DNA of 64,000 bases, from contig NZ_QDKM01000011.1 in the NCBI RefSeq assembly GCF_003076755.1, positions 35,413-99,412 of the forward strand, written 5' to 3'. The notes below the pieces were generated by a model. The model was given only the letters and a program-made list of their open reading frames with translations. It searched no databases and had not been told where the DNA came from. Within the stretch, counting starts at the first letter, position 1. Each line of letters begins with the position of its first letter. Origin of the DNA: Pararhodobacter oceanensis (GTDB lineage: Bacteria; Pseudomonadota; Alphaproteobacteria; Rhodobacterales; Rhodobacteraceae). Below, in pieces: positions 50,206-59,451 of this stretch. A program made the translations under genes and the position numbers.

Positions 50206-51387
50206 TCAGGCGGTCACATCGTGATTGTAAATCCAGTCGAAGCGGCGTAGCGCCGCATTGGGCGCAAGTTTGGTGCCCACACGCAGGATGCCATGGGCGA
50301 CGGGGGCCAAAGGCGCGCGCAGATGGTAGCTGCGGGCGTTTTTATTCGCCGCCTGCACAATCGCGCGGGTACGCGGGGCGCGGGCGGCGCTATAGCGTTG
50401 CAGGGCGGTGGCTGGAGCCTCGGGCGAGTCAGCCAATGCGCGCGCCAAAGCCCATGCATCCTCGAGCGCCATATTCGCCCCCTGTGCCATGAATGGCAGG
50501 GTCGGATGCGCCGCATCGCCAAGGATCGCCGCGCGTCCGGCGTCGTCATGCCAGCGCCGCGCCACCGGGTGCCGAAACAGCCCCCAGAGATAGACCCGGT
50601 CGATGGCGCGCAGCCAATCCGGCACCGGCCCGCCAAAGCGGGCGAAGGCGGCGCGCAGATGCGCGGGGTCATCCTGATGATGCCAGCCTTCGGCGGCCCA
50701 GCCGCGGCGTTCCTGCACCGCAACGATATTGCGCAGGGTGCCGCCGCGCAGCGGATAGCTGACCAGATGCTGCCCCGGCCCCATGAAGACCTGCGCCACC
50801 GGCGGCCTGCCATCGCCTTTGATCACCGCGCGCCAGGCCACCTGTCCGGTGAACATCGGCGCGGCGGCGCCGTTCAGCGTCGCGCGTAGCACCGAGTGCA
50901 GCCCGTCGGCACCGATCACCAAAGGCGTGTGATGGGCGGTGCCGATGCAGGTCTGGACCCGCGCCCCGCAGGCGTTCAGCTCCAGCCTATCCACCTTTTG
51001 CAACAGATGGATACGCGCGCCGGCGCCGCGCATCGCGCGTTCCAGCGCGGCGATCAGATCGGCACGATGGCACAGATAAAACCCGGGGGTTTGCGGCATC
51101 TCCATCCGCGTGACCAACCGCCCCGCGGCGTCGCGCAACTCTACCGCTTGGGTCTTGTCGCCGACCTCGGTCGGATCAATGCCAAGGGCTTGCAACACCC
51201 GCACACCATTGGGGCTGATTTGCAGACCGGCCCCGACCTCGGTGATCTTTTCCGCCTGTTCCAGCAGATGCACATCCATGCCGAATTTGCGCAGCGCCAC
51301 GGCGACGGCAAGCCCGGATACCCCGGCCCCCAGCACAAGCGCTTTATGCCCCTTTAGCGGAGGCGAGGCCGGGTCAATTGTCATCAT
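50206..51387 (-). CDS. FAD-dependent aromatic-ring monooxygenase (salicylate/3-hydroxybenzoate hydroxylase-like)
   Basis: A 393-residue flavoprotein with the ADP-binding GxGxxG in VLGAGVSGLAVAVALRKFGM, the mid-chain VIGADGLHSVLRATL (DG motif) and AAILGDAAHPTLPFMAQGAN (GD motif). This is the order of class A flavin monooxygenases that hydroxylate phenolic acids with NAD(P)H. Possible substrates are salicylate, 3-hydroxybenzoate or 6-hydroxynicotinate. It lies in core DNA far from the dehalogenase island, so a shared pathway is only possible, not indicated. It ends convergent with the kinase gene. Confidence 0.9.
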   Translation of the reverse strand: MMTIDPASPPLKGHKALVLGAGVSGLAVAVALRKFGMDVHLLEQAEKITEVGAGLQISPNGVRVLQALGIDPTEVGDKTQAVELRDAAGRLVTRMEMPQTPGFYLCHRADLIAALERAMRGAGARIHLLQKVDRLELNACGARVQTCIGTAHHTPLVIGADGLHSVLRATLNGAAAPMFTGQVAWRAVIKGDGRPPVAQVFMGPGQHLVSYPLRGGTLRNIVAVQERRGWAAEGWHHQDDPAHLRAAFARFGGPVPDWLRAIDRVYLWGLFRHPVARRWHDDAGRAAILGDAAHPTLPFMAQGANMALEDAWALARALADSPEAPATALQRYSAARAPRTRAIVQAANKNARSYHLRAPLAPVAHGILRVGTKLAPNAALRRFDWIYNHDVTA

Positions 51388-51470
51388 CTCTGGCGGTATT
51401 CTGGCGTTATCTGCTGGCGTGAACGGCTGGCATCAATTTTGGGTGTTCACTTGGGCATCGGCTCGGGCGA

Positions 51471-51893
51471 TCAATCGTCGCGGTGGACGCGTTCGCGGCG
51501 CTCATGGCGTTCTTGCGCTTCCAGCGTCATCGTCGCAATCGGCCGCGCGTTCAACCGCTTGAGCGAAATCGGCTCGCCGGTGACATTGCAATAGCCGAAA
51601 TCACCGGTTTCGATCCGGCGCAGGGCCGCGTCGATCTTGGAGACCAGTTTGCGCTGGCGGTCACGGGTGCGGAGTTCCAGCGAGCGGTCGGTCTCTTCGC
51701 TGGCGCGGTCGGCCACATCGGGCAGATTGCGCGAGGAATTTGCCAGATCGACCAGCGTCTCCTTGCTGCCTTCCAGAAGCTCTTCTTTCCACATCAGCAA
51801 TTTGCGGCGGAAATACTCCAGCTGTCGCGCGTTCATGAAAGGTTCGGATTCGGCCGGGATATAATTTTCTGGCAGAATGGTCTCTTGTTTCAT
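51471..51893 (-). CDS. dksA: RNA polymerase-binding regulator DksA (single-cysteine type)
   Basis: A 140-residue protein with the coiled-coil N-terminal part (FMNARQLEYFRRKLLMWKEE) and the tip region NLPDVADRASEETDRS, where the two Asp of the DxxDxA motif (Asp-Val-Ala-Asp) are present. The zinc-finger region reads GYCNVTGEPISLKRLNARPI: one Cys remains and the other three zinc positions are Thr, Ala and Thr. The same loss occurs in the DksA of Rhodobacter sphaeroides, which still works with ppGpp. It binds in the secondary channel of RNA polymerase. Confidence 0.93.
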   Translation of the reverse strand: MKQETILPENYIPAESEPFMNARQLEYFRRKLLMWKEELLEGSKETLVDLANSSRNLPDVADRASEETDRSLELRTRDRQRKLVSKIDAALRRIETGDFGYCNVTGEPISLKRLNARPIATMTLEAQERHERRERVHRDD

Positions 51894-52438
51894 TGTCGTC
51901 TTCCCTGCTTGCAGGATCGGCCGGCATCAAACACTTCGATGTCAAACTTCTCGGCCATCCATGCTCCCCTTGCGTGGCGCATTACCGCAAGAGTTAATAA
52001 ATGTCACGCGGATTTCGGTAAATTTTCCAGTTGCGTGACCTGTTAATGCAGCCGATACTGGTGACTTTACGTCAATTCCGCCCCGCGTCAGGGAGGAATG
52101 CGCGTCTGGCAAGCCTCGGCGGCGGTGTGGCTTGACCGCACGCGAGTCGCTGCCGATCCCCTTATAGTCCTGCAATATCACCGCTCTTTGCAACTGCGGC
52201 AGAGCTTGGGGGTGCCCGCGCGATTTTTGGCCTAAGATGCAGGCAAGCACCATTCTCGCGCCTCAACTCGCGCCCTTGATCCTGCACCGCATCGCCCGCC
52301 GCATCTCCCTTGCGCCGCGGGTCTCCGCCATTAACCATGCCCCACAATGCCGCCCGCCTGATCCGCCGCGCGCGCGATGCCTTGCGGGTTCTCGCAACCG
52401 CCGCTAGGGTGCGCGCCGATCAACCGACAGGACGTTTC
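51894..52438. other. Intergenic region between divergent dksA and moxR
   Basis: About 545 bases with no recognised gene. It should hold both promoters. Around 51981-52012 an AT-rich patch (GAGTTAATAAATGTCACGCG and following) is the likeliest promoter area for dksA. Short open frames here have no motifs. Confidence 0.35.
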
Positions 52439-53281
52439 ATGCGCTTTGCCTCGACCCAAACCTATATCGCAACCGAAGATCTGACGATGGCGGTGAATGC
52501 CGCGGTGACGCTGGAGCGGCCCTTGCTGGTCAAAGGCGAGCCGGGCACCGGTAAAACCGAACTGGCGCGGCAGGTCGCGCAGTCTCTGGGTGTCGAGATT
52601 ATCGAGTGGAATATCAAATCCACCACCCGCGCGCATCAGGGGCTTTATGAATACGATGCGGTCAGCCGCTTGCGCGACAGCCAGTTGGGCGAAGAGGGCG
52701 TGCATGACGTCAAGAATTACATCCGCAAGGGCAAACTCTGGCAGGCCTTTGAGGCCGAGAAACGCGTGGTGCTGCTGATTGACGAGGTCGATAAGGCGGA
52801 TATCGAATTCCCCAACGACCTGTTGCAAGAACTCGACCAGATGGAGTTCTTTGTCTATGAGACCGGCGAGACGATCCGCGCCCGTCACCGGCCGATTGTG
52901 ATCATCACTTCGAACAACGAGAAGGAACTGCCCGACGCCTTCCTGCGCCGCTGTTTCTTCCACTTCATCCGCTTCCCCGACCCCGAGACGCTGGCACAGA
53001 TCGTGCAGGTGCATTTCCCTGATATCAAACAGGGGCTGCTGTCGGCGGCGCTGACCCAGTTTTTCGAGCTGCGCGAGACGCCGGGGCTAAAGAAAAAGCC
53101 CTCGACCAGCGAGATGCTCGACTGGCTGAAACTGCTGCTGGCCGAGGATCTGACGCCCGAGGATCTGAAACGTGACGGGGCAAATGCGCTGCCGAAACTA
53201 CATGGCGCGTTGTTGAAAAACGAGCAGGACGTGCATCTGTTCGAGCGTCTGGCCTTCATGGCACGGCGTCAGGGGCGCTAA
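52439..53281 (+). CDS. MoxR-family AAA+ ATPase
   Basis: A 280-residue ATPase; ATG 52439 with AGGA upstream. Walker A is GEPGTGKTELARQVA, Walker B is VVLLIDEVDKAD, sensor 1 lies in IVIITSNNEKELPDAFLRRC and the arginine finger in LRRCFF. The AAA core is followed by a helical lid. MoxR proteins act as chaperone-like remodellers, usually with a VWA-domain (CoxE-type) partner encoded downstream; here the next gene is convergent xthA, so no partner gene follows directly. Confidence 0.92.
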   Translation: MRFASTQTYIATEDLTMAVNAAVTLERPLLVKGEPGTGKTELARQVAQSLGVEIIEWNIKSTTRAHQGLYEYDAVSRLRDSQLGEEGVHDVKNYIRKGKLWQAFEAEKRVVLLIDEVDKADIEFPNDLLQELDQMEFFVYETGETIRARHRPIVIITSNNEKELPDAFLRRCFFHFIRFPDPETLAQIVQVHFPDIKQGLLSAALTQFFELRETPGLKKKPSTSEMLDWLKLLLAEDLTPEDLKRDGANALPKLHGALLKNEQDVHLFERLAFMARRQGR

Positions 53282-53355
53282 TAGCCCACCGATACTGGCC
53301 CTAATACCGGCCCCGCTCATCTGTCCGAAAATATCCTGGGGGTGAGCCGCCAGGC

Positions 53356-53374
53356 GAGGGGGCAACGCCCCCTC
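53356..53374. terminator. Hairpin between convergent moxR and xthA
   Basis: GAGGGGGC (53356-53363) and GCCCCCTC (53367-53374) form a perfect 8-bp GC-rich stem with a 3-nt loop, followed on the plus strand by ACTTTT. It lies in the 103-base gap between two convergent genes and can serve both. Confidence 0.7.
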
Positions 53375-53384
53375 ACTTTTGGCG

Positions 53385-54161
53385 CTAGAGGTCCAGATCA
53401 ATCCACACCGGCGTGTGGTCCGAAGGCCGGTCCCAAGCGCGCGGTGCGGTTTCGACCCAAGCGTCGGTCAGACGGTCGGCGGCCTGTGCGGTCAGCATCA
53501 GATGGTCGATGCGGATACCGTCATTGCGCGGCCAGGCACCGGCTTGATAATCCCAGAAGGAATAGATCTCGTGCTCGGGGTGGCGCAGCCGCAGCGCGTC
53601 ATAAAGCCCGAGTGATTTCAACCGGCGAAAGGCGGCGCGGGTCTCGGGGCGAAACAGCGCGTCGTCGCGCCATGCCTCGGGGCGGGCGGCGTCTTCGGGC
53701 TGGGGTATGACGTTGTAATCACCGGCAAAAACCAACGGCACTTCGCTGGTCATCAGGTCGCGGACCCGCGCTTCCATGCGCTCCATCCAGGCCAGTTTGT
53801 AGTCGTATTTCGGCCCCGGCGCGGGGTTGCCATTGGGCAGGTAAAGCCCGCAAATCCGCAGCCCGCCGTCGCCGATCGTGGCTTCGATCCAGCGCGCCTG
53901 TTCGTCACTCTCATCGCCGGGGAGCCCGCGCACCACATCGTGCAAGGGCTGTTTTGACAGCACCGCAACGCCGTTGAATCCCTTCTGCCCGTGGGTTTCC
54001 AGATGGTAACCGCGCGACTCGATGATCTCGCGGGGGAAATTCTCGTCTACGGATTTGATTTCCTGCAACACCGCGACATCCGGTGCGCTTTCATCCAGCC
54101 AGCGGCCCAGAACCTCCGCGCGCGCCTTGACCCCGTTGATATTGAATGTGGCGATTTTCAT
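53385..54161 (-). CDS. xthA: Exodeoxyribonuclease III
   Basis: A 258-residue AP endonuclease/3'-5' exonuclease. All signatures are present: MKIATFNINGVKARAEVLGR, VAVLQEIKSVDENFP (metal Glu), GLYLPNGN, FAGDYNVIPQPEDA (Asp/Asn), RNDGIRIDHLMLT and RPSDHTPVWIDL (catalytic His). It cleaves abasic sites in base excision repair. Confidence 0.95.
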   Translation of the reverse strand: MKIATFNINGVKARAEVLGRWLDESAPDVAVLQEIKSVDENFPREIIESRGYHLETHGQKGFNGVAVLSKQPLHDVVRGLPGDESDEQARWIEATIGDGGLRICGLYLPNGNPAPGPKYDYKLAWMERMEARVRDLMTSEVPLVFAGDYNVIPQPEDAARPEAWRDDALFRPETRAAFRRLKSLGLYDALRLRHPEHEIYSFWDYQAGAWPRNDGIRIDHLMLTAQAADRLTDAWVETAPRAWDRPSDHTPVWIDLDL

Positions 54162-54242
54162 GCTGTCTCTCTTTGCGCGCCGGGCCGCGGCGGGCGACCC
54201 GAGGCCACCATGCCAGCCCGCAATCCATGCGGCAAGCCTGGC

Positions 54243-55763
54243 TTAGGCGTTGCCGCGCCCGAACAATCCCGCGCCCTCGGCGGCGGCGCGCAGGGCTTTG
54301 GCCTTGTTGACGGTTTCCTCATATTCGGCCTCGGGGTCGCTATCATAGACGACGCCGCCACCGGCCTGCGTATAGAGCACCCCGTCCTTGACCACGGCGG
54401 TGCGCAGCGCGATGCAGAAATCCATCTCGCCATTGGCGGCGAAATAGCCGACGCCGCCGCCGTAAACGCCGCGTTTCTCGGGCTCCAATTCGTCAATGAT
54501 CTGCATTGCCCGCACTTTCGGCGCGCCCGAGACGGTGCCTGCAGGCAGACCGGCCAGCAGCGCCGAGAGCGCGTCTTCGTCGTCGCGGATTTCGCCGACG
54601 ACATTGGAGACGATATGCATCACATGGCTATAGCGCTCGATGATGAATTTCTCGGTCGGGCGCACACTGCCGATTTTCGACACCCGCCCGACGTCATTGC
54701 GGCCCAGATCGAGCAGCATCAGATGCTCGGCGAGTTCCTTTTCGTCGCTGAGCAGGTCTTGTTCCAGCGCCTTGTCTTCCTCGGGTGTGGCGCCGCGTTT
54801 GCGGGTGCCGGCGATCGGGCGAATGGTCACCTCGTCATCGCGCAGCCGCACAAGGATTTCCGGTGAGGCGCCGACGATGTGGAAATCGCCGAGATCAAAG
54901 AACACCATGAAGGGCGAGGGGTTGGTGCGGCGCAGCGAGCGGTAGAGCGCGAAGGGCGGCAGCGGGAAATCCTGCGCCCAGCGTTGCGAGGGCACCACCT
55001 GAAAGATGTCACCGGCGCGGATATAGTCCTTGGCTTTACTGACCGCCGCTAAATAGTCGTCCTTGGCGATATTCGAGCGCGCCTCGCCGACCTGTGCCAC
55101 TTCGCCAAGGGCGCGCCCGCCGCCGACTGCCTCGCGTTCAAGATCGCGCAGCGCATCCATCACCCGTTCGGCGGCCTGCGCGTAGGCCGCGCGGGCGCTT
55201 AGCCCCGAGGCGACCCAAGCAGGCGAGACCACCGTCACCTCGCCTTTGACCCCGTCGAGCACCGCCACCACCGAGGGGCGTTTGAGGATCGCATCGGGCA
55301 GATCCAGCGGGTCGGGATTGTTTTGCGGCAGATCCTCGACCAGCCGGATCATATCATAGCCCAGATAGCCGAACAGCCCCGCCGAGGCGGCAGGCAGATC
55401 GGCGGGCGTGGCGATGCGGCTTTCGGCCAAGAGCGCGCGCAGCGCGTCCAGCGGATGCTCGGACTGGTCCTTGAAGGCGGCGTCATCGAACCGTGCCTCG
55501 CGGTTGATCCGGCTTTTGCCGTCACGGCACTGCCAGACCAGATCGGGCTTGCTGCCGATGATCGAATAGCGCCCGCGGACCTCGCCGCCGGTGACCGATT
55601 CCAGCATGAAACTGTCGCGGCGGCTGCCGACCAGCTTGAGATAAAGCGACACCGGCGTGTCCAGATCGGCGGCCAGACGGGCATAGACCAACTGGTTCTC
55701 GCCCGCCTGCCATCCGGCTTCGAACTCGGGGAACGCGGGGGTCAATAGCGCGGAATGGGACAC
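54243..55763 (-). CDS. trpE: Anthranilate synthase component I
   Basis: A 506-residue enzyme of normal length. The N-terminal regulatory half contains RRDSFMLESVTGGEVRGRYS (tryptophan-feedback motif region). The chorismate-utilising half has PFMVFFDLGDFHIVGASPEI, IRPIAGTRKRG, LPAGTVSGAPKVRAMQIIDE and GGVGYFAANGEMDFCIALRT. With TrpG it converts chorismate and glutamine to anthranilate, the first step to tryptophan. No trpG is seen downstream before xthA, so the amidotransferase lies elsewhere. A PpiD-like gene lies upstream on the same strand. Confidence 0.95.
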   Translation of the reverse strand: MSHSALLTPAFPEFEAGWQAGENQLVYARLAADLDTPVSLYLKLVGSRRDSFMLESVTGGEVRGRYSIIGSKPDLVWQCRDGKSRINREARFDDAAFKDQSEHPLDALRALLAESRIATPADLPAASAGLFGYLGYDMIRLVEDLPQNNPDPLDLPDAILKRPSVVAVLDGVKGEVTVVSPAWVASGLSARAAYAQAAERVMDALRDLEREAVGGGRALGEVAQVGEARSNIAKDDYLAAVSKAKDYIRAGDIFQVVPSQRWAQDFPLPPFALYRSLRRTNPSPFMVFFDLGDFHIVGASPEILVRLRDDEVTIRPIAGTRKRGATPEEDKALEQDLLSDEKELAEHLMLLDLGRNDVGRVSKIGSVRPTEKFIIERYSHVMHIVSNVVGEIRDDEDALSALLAGLPAGTVSGAPKVRAMQIIDELEPEKRGVYGGGVGYFAANGEMDFCIALRTAVVKDGVLYTQAGGGVVYDSDPEAEYEETVNKAKALRAAAEGAGLFGRGNA

Positions 55764-55941
55764 GGCAGAGGGGCCTTTCGCAAGGGCAGTGGTAACGTCA
55801 GAACGCGCGGGATGGGCGCGGGGATCGGCGGCTCAGGGCGCAGCGTGGCCGTGGTAGCGCCGGTTGGTGAGGCGGTAGGCGGGGCCATCCCCGCCTCACC
55901 CTGTTAGGCGCAAAGCCAACAGCTATGGACCGCAGCGCAGA

Positions 55942-57801
55942 TCAGTTGAAGTTGACATGCACCGCGTCGATGGCCGCCTGATTGAGCGAGATACCGGCTT
56001 CGGATTCCAGCGCGCGGGCAAAATACTCATAGACATCCTGCGCCAGTGCCGAGCCGATCTGCTCGTCAATCGCGGCGACCAGACGCTGGGTTTGCTCGTC
56101 TTCCAGATCGGCGGCTTGCGGCTCACCGGCCAGTGCCAGAAGCGCGCGCTCATCGCTGACATGGACCACCGGACCGTCGCTATCGGCGGCGAATAGGTCC
56201 TCGAGCATCGCTTGCGGCACTTGCGGCAAAGTGTCGAGACGGGTGATTGCCTCGAAGGTCTCGGGGGTCAGTTCCTGCGCTTCGGCGAAATCCTGTGCGC
56301 CTTGCTGCGCCAGCTCGACGCTGAGGTCCTGGGCCAAGGCGAGAAGGGCACGCTCGACCGCGACGGCGCGGGCACCCGCGGTGGCGGCGGCGCGGACCTC
56401 GTCCAAGGGGCGCGGGGCGGGGGCGGTGATACTGTCAAGGCGCAGGGCAAAGACACCGCCATCCGAGAGCCGCAACAGCTCGGGGAAGTCGTCTTCGGTG
56501 ATCACCTGCGCGGCCTCGCCGAATTCGGTATAGGCGGCGATCCCCTCGGCGGACTCCACGCTCCAGTCGATGGAGCCCAGAACCATCGGCGTCTCATTGG
56601 CCAGATCCTCAAGTGTGGCGCCACCGGCCAGCAGGTCGTCAAAGCCCTCCTGTTGGTCGGCAATGGCGCGGCGGGCGCGGTCACCGGCGAGTTCGGCGTG
56701 CAATTCCTCTCGCGCCTCGTCAAAGGTGACCTCCTGCGCGTTGAGAATGGCGTTCATCCGGAACAGCGCCGGGCCAAGATTGGTGGCATGGGGGCCGGTG
56801 ACACTGCCGGGATCATCGAGCGCGAAGACCGGCGCACCGGCGGCGCCCAATTGTGCCTCGGAGACATCGCCGAGATCGGCGTCCTCCAGCGTCAGATTGC
56901 GCTCGCTCACCAGATCGTCAAAACTGGCGCTGCCCTCGGTGATCCGGTCCATCGCGACTTGCGCGGCGGCTTCATCGGGATAGATCAGACGTTCGACAAG
57001 GCGGCGCTCGGGCTGCACATAGGTCTCGATCCGCTCGTCATAAAGCGCGCGCAGGGTGGTGTCATCGACCTCAACCGTCTCACGCAGCATTTCCGGCGTT
57101 AGCCAAGCATAGGTGATCGCGCGGGTCTCGGGCGCGGTGAACTCTTCGATATTTTCCTCGTAATAGACCTGAATCGCGGCCTCATCGGGCGCGGCGACCG
57201 GCGCGTCGAGATTGGCCTCGGTCAGGGTGAAAAGATCGAAGCTGTGGCGGGTGCCGTAGAACCCGACCAGCGCGCTGCGCAGATTGTCCGGCGTTTCAAT
57301 ACCCGCAGCGGTGGCGGCTTGCAGAATGCCGCGGGCGGCGTCGCGGCGCACATCCGCTTCGAATTGCGCGGGCGTCTGGCCGATGTTTTCCAGCTGGAAG
57401 CGATAGGTTTCCATGTCAAAGCTGCCGGTCGGGCCCTGAAATGCGCGAATCGAGGTCAGCGTGCGCTGCACATTCTCGTCGCCGACGGAAATGCCGATGC
57501 GGTCGGCCTCGTTTTCCAGCGCGGCCTGGGTGACCATCTGGCGGCGGACGGCGGCGTCGATGCCAAAGGCGCGGGCCTGTTCAAAGCTGACCGTCTGGCC
57601 GATCTGTTCGCCGAAAGCACGCATCTCGGTTTGCAGCGCGCGCGAATAGGCCTGCGCGTCAATATCGCGGCCCCCGACGGTGCCAATGGCGGTCACTCGC
57701 TGGCTGAGGAACCCGTCGATGCCAAAGCCCCCGAGGCCGGCAATCAGGAGCGCCATCAAGCCCCACATCAGAATATCTTGTGCGCTTTTCTTCTTGGCCA
57801 T
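55942..57801 (-). CDS. PpiD/SurA-type periplasmic foldase
   Basis: A 619-residue protein with one N-terminal membrane anchor (ILMWGLMALLIAGLGGFGID, residues 10-29). A SurA-N-like domain (about 35-190) and a parvulin-type region (about 250-370, with AAQVAMDRITEGSASFDDLV) follow, then an acidic C-terminal part. This is the layout of PpiD, which helps newly exported proteins fold at the SecYEG exit. It lies upstream of trpE on the same strand, an arrangement that I recall from other Rhodobacterales. Confidence 0.88.
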   Translation of the reverse strand: MAKKKSAQDILMWGLMALLIAGLGGFGIDGFLSQRVTAIGTVGGRDIDAQAYSRALQTEMRAFGEQIGQTVSFEQARAFGIDAAVRRQMVTQAALENEADRIGISVGDENVQRTLTSIRAFQGPTGSFDMETYRFQLENIGQTPAQFEADVRRDAARGILQAATAAGIETPDNLRSALVGFYGTRHSFDLFTLTEANLDAPVAAPDEAAIQVYYEENIEEFTAPETRAITYAWLTPEMLRETVEVDDTTLRALYDERIETYVQPERRLVERLIYPDEAAAQVAMDRITEGSASFDDLVSERNLTLEDADLGDVSEAQLGAAGAPVFALDDPGSVTGPHATNLGPALFRMNAILNAQEVTFDEAREELHAELAGDRARRAIADQQEGFDDLLAGGATLEDLANETPMVLGSIDWSVESAEGIAAYTEFGEAAQVITEDDFPELLRLSDGGVFALRLDSITAPAPRPLDEVRAAATAGARAVAVERALLALAQDLSVELAQQGAQDFAEAQELTPETFEAITRLDTLPQVPQAMLEDLFAADSDGPVVHVSDERALLALAGEPQAADLEDEQTQRLVAAIDEQIGSALAQDVYEYFARALESEAGISLNQAAIDAVHVNFN

Positions 57802-58192
57802 GGGGCCCTCACTGGCTGAAAACTCCGCCCCTGTCTATTGGCAAGCGGGCCAAGGGGCAAGCCGGTTGACGGCAGGATTTCGGCGCGGGTTTTGTGGGTG
57901 AGGTGGGGCGTGGCTTGGGGCCATCGAAGCCCCGCGCCACGGCGCTGGCCGATGGCCCGCGCGGGGCTGCCGCGGGGCGTGGCGCGGAGTGGTGAGCGGC
58001 GCGCGGCTGCGGGCGGTCGTTTGGATATTTAGGGCATAAAGTTGCGGCGCGGTGGTGAGGCTTGGTGCCTAGGTGGTGCGGGGCGTGACGGCTTGCAACC
58101 TCGCGCCGGACCCGCGCGCCCTTGCCATTGCGGGAATTGCAGCGCATCACGGCGCCCAATCGCGAGACCACGCGCGAGCCGAGGAGACAGAC
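57802..58192. other. Intergenic region between divergent ppiD-like gene and rsmB
   Basis: About 390 GC-rich bases. Overlapping open frames on both strands reflect the base composition and carry no recognisable motif. No tRNA or strong hairpin was found. Confidence 0.35.
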
Positions 58193-59356
58193 ATGACCCC
58201 AGCCGCAAGACAAGCCGCCGCCATCGACCTGTTGGACCAATGGCGGGCAGGGCGTCCGCTTGAGGCGGCGCTGACCACATGGGCGCGCAAAAGCCGCTAT
58301 GCCGGGTCGAAAGACCGCGAGGCGGTGCGTGATATCGTGTTTCAGGCGGTGCGGTGTGCGCGCTCGGCTGCGGCATTGGGCGGCGGCGAAGACGGGCGCG
58401 CGATGCTGCTCGGGCTGGCGCGCGCCGAGGGCGAGGCGCCGCAGGGCTGGACCGGCGAGACCTATACGCCGGCGCCGCTGACTGCGGGTGAGGCGGCCTT
58501 GTTCGAGGCGCCGCCGGAGCCCCTGCCGCGGGACGTGGCGCTGGATTGTCCGGCGTGGCTCTGGCCGCAATTGGAGCGCGATCTCGGTGCGGATGCAGGC
58601 GCGACACTGGACCTGATGCGCGACCGCGCGCCGGTCTATCTACGTGTGAACATTCAGAAAATCAGCCCTGAGGGTGTTATCGCCCGTCTGGCGCAAGAGG
58701 AGATCACCGCCATCCCGCATCCGCTGGCGGAGACCGCGCTACTGATCACGCGCAACCCGCGCCGCTTGCGCAACTCAAGCGCGTTCAAAGAGGGGCTGGT
58801 CGAGCTGCAAGACCTCGCCAGTCAGGCCGTGGCGCTGGATTTCTCGCGCGCCATTCCCGCAGGCGCGCCGGTGCTCGACTATTGCGCGGGCGGCGGTGGT
58901 AAATCCTTGGCGCTGGCCGCATTGGGCCATCGGGTCAGCGCGCATGATGTCTCGCCCTCGCGGATGCGCGACATCGCGCCGCGCGCCGCCCGTGCCGGTG
59001 TGCAGATCGCGGAACTGGCGGCACCCGGTGGCGATTGGGCGGCGGTGTTTGCCGATGCGCCCTGCTCGGGATCGGGCAGCTGGCGGCGCGCGCCCGAGGC
59101 GAAATGGAGTTTCTCGCCCGAGAGGCTGGACGAGTTAACCACAATTCAGGATAGTATTCTGGCAAATTGCGCGGCATTGACCGCGGCCGATGGGGTGCTT
59201 GGCTATGCCACCTGTTCGCTGCTGCGCGCCGAAAACGAGGACCGTATCGCCGCGTTTCTGGCCACGCATAAAGGGTGGGCATGCCTCAGCCAGCGCCGGA
59301 TCGGGCCGCTTGACGGTGGCGATGGGTTCTTTCTGGCGATCCTGCAGCGCGGCTGA
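58193..59356 (+). CDS. rsmB: RsmB-type rRNA (cytosine-C5) methyltransferase
   Basis: A 387-residue protein starting at ATG 58193 with GAGGAG upstream; longer in-frame extensions have no ribosome site. The N-terminal 130 residues resemble the NusB-like helical domain. The SAM site is VLDYCAGGGGKSLALAALGH, and the two catalytic cysteines lie in FADAPCSGSGSWRRAPE and GYATCSLLRAENED. It methylates a cytosine of 16S rRNA (m5C967 in E. coli). Confidence 0.9.
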   Translation: MTPAARQAAAIDLLDQWRAGRPLEAALTTWARKSRYAGSKDREAVRDIVFQAVRCARSAAALGGGEDGRAMLLGLARAEGEAPQGWTGETYTPAPLTAGEAALFEAPPEPLPRDVALDCPAWLWPQLERDLGADAGATLDLMRDRAPVYLRVNIQKISPEGVIARLAQEEITAIPHPLAETALLITRNPRRLRNSSAFKEGLVELQDLASQAVALDFSRAIPAGAPVLDYCAGGGGKSLALAALGHRVSAHDVSPSRMRDIAPRAARAGVQIAELAAPGGDWAAVFADAPCSGSGSWRRAPEAKWSFSPERLDELTTIQDSILANCAALTAADGVLGYATCSLLRAENEDRIAAFLATHKGWACLSQRRIGPLDGGDGFFLAILQRG

Positions 59357-59451
59357 CATGCAAAGCGCGTTTAGCGGGTTGCGCGAACAACCTAAGGTGG
59401 TAACTTGGTTGAGTTAATCGCCCATTAACCTATTGGGATGACAAAGACCCG

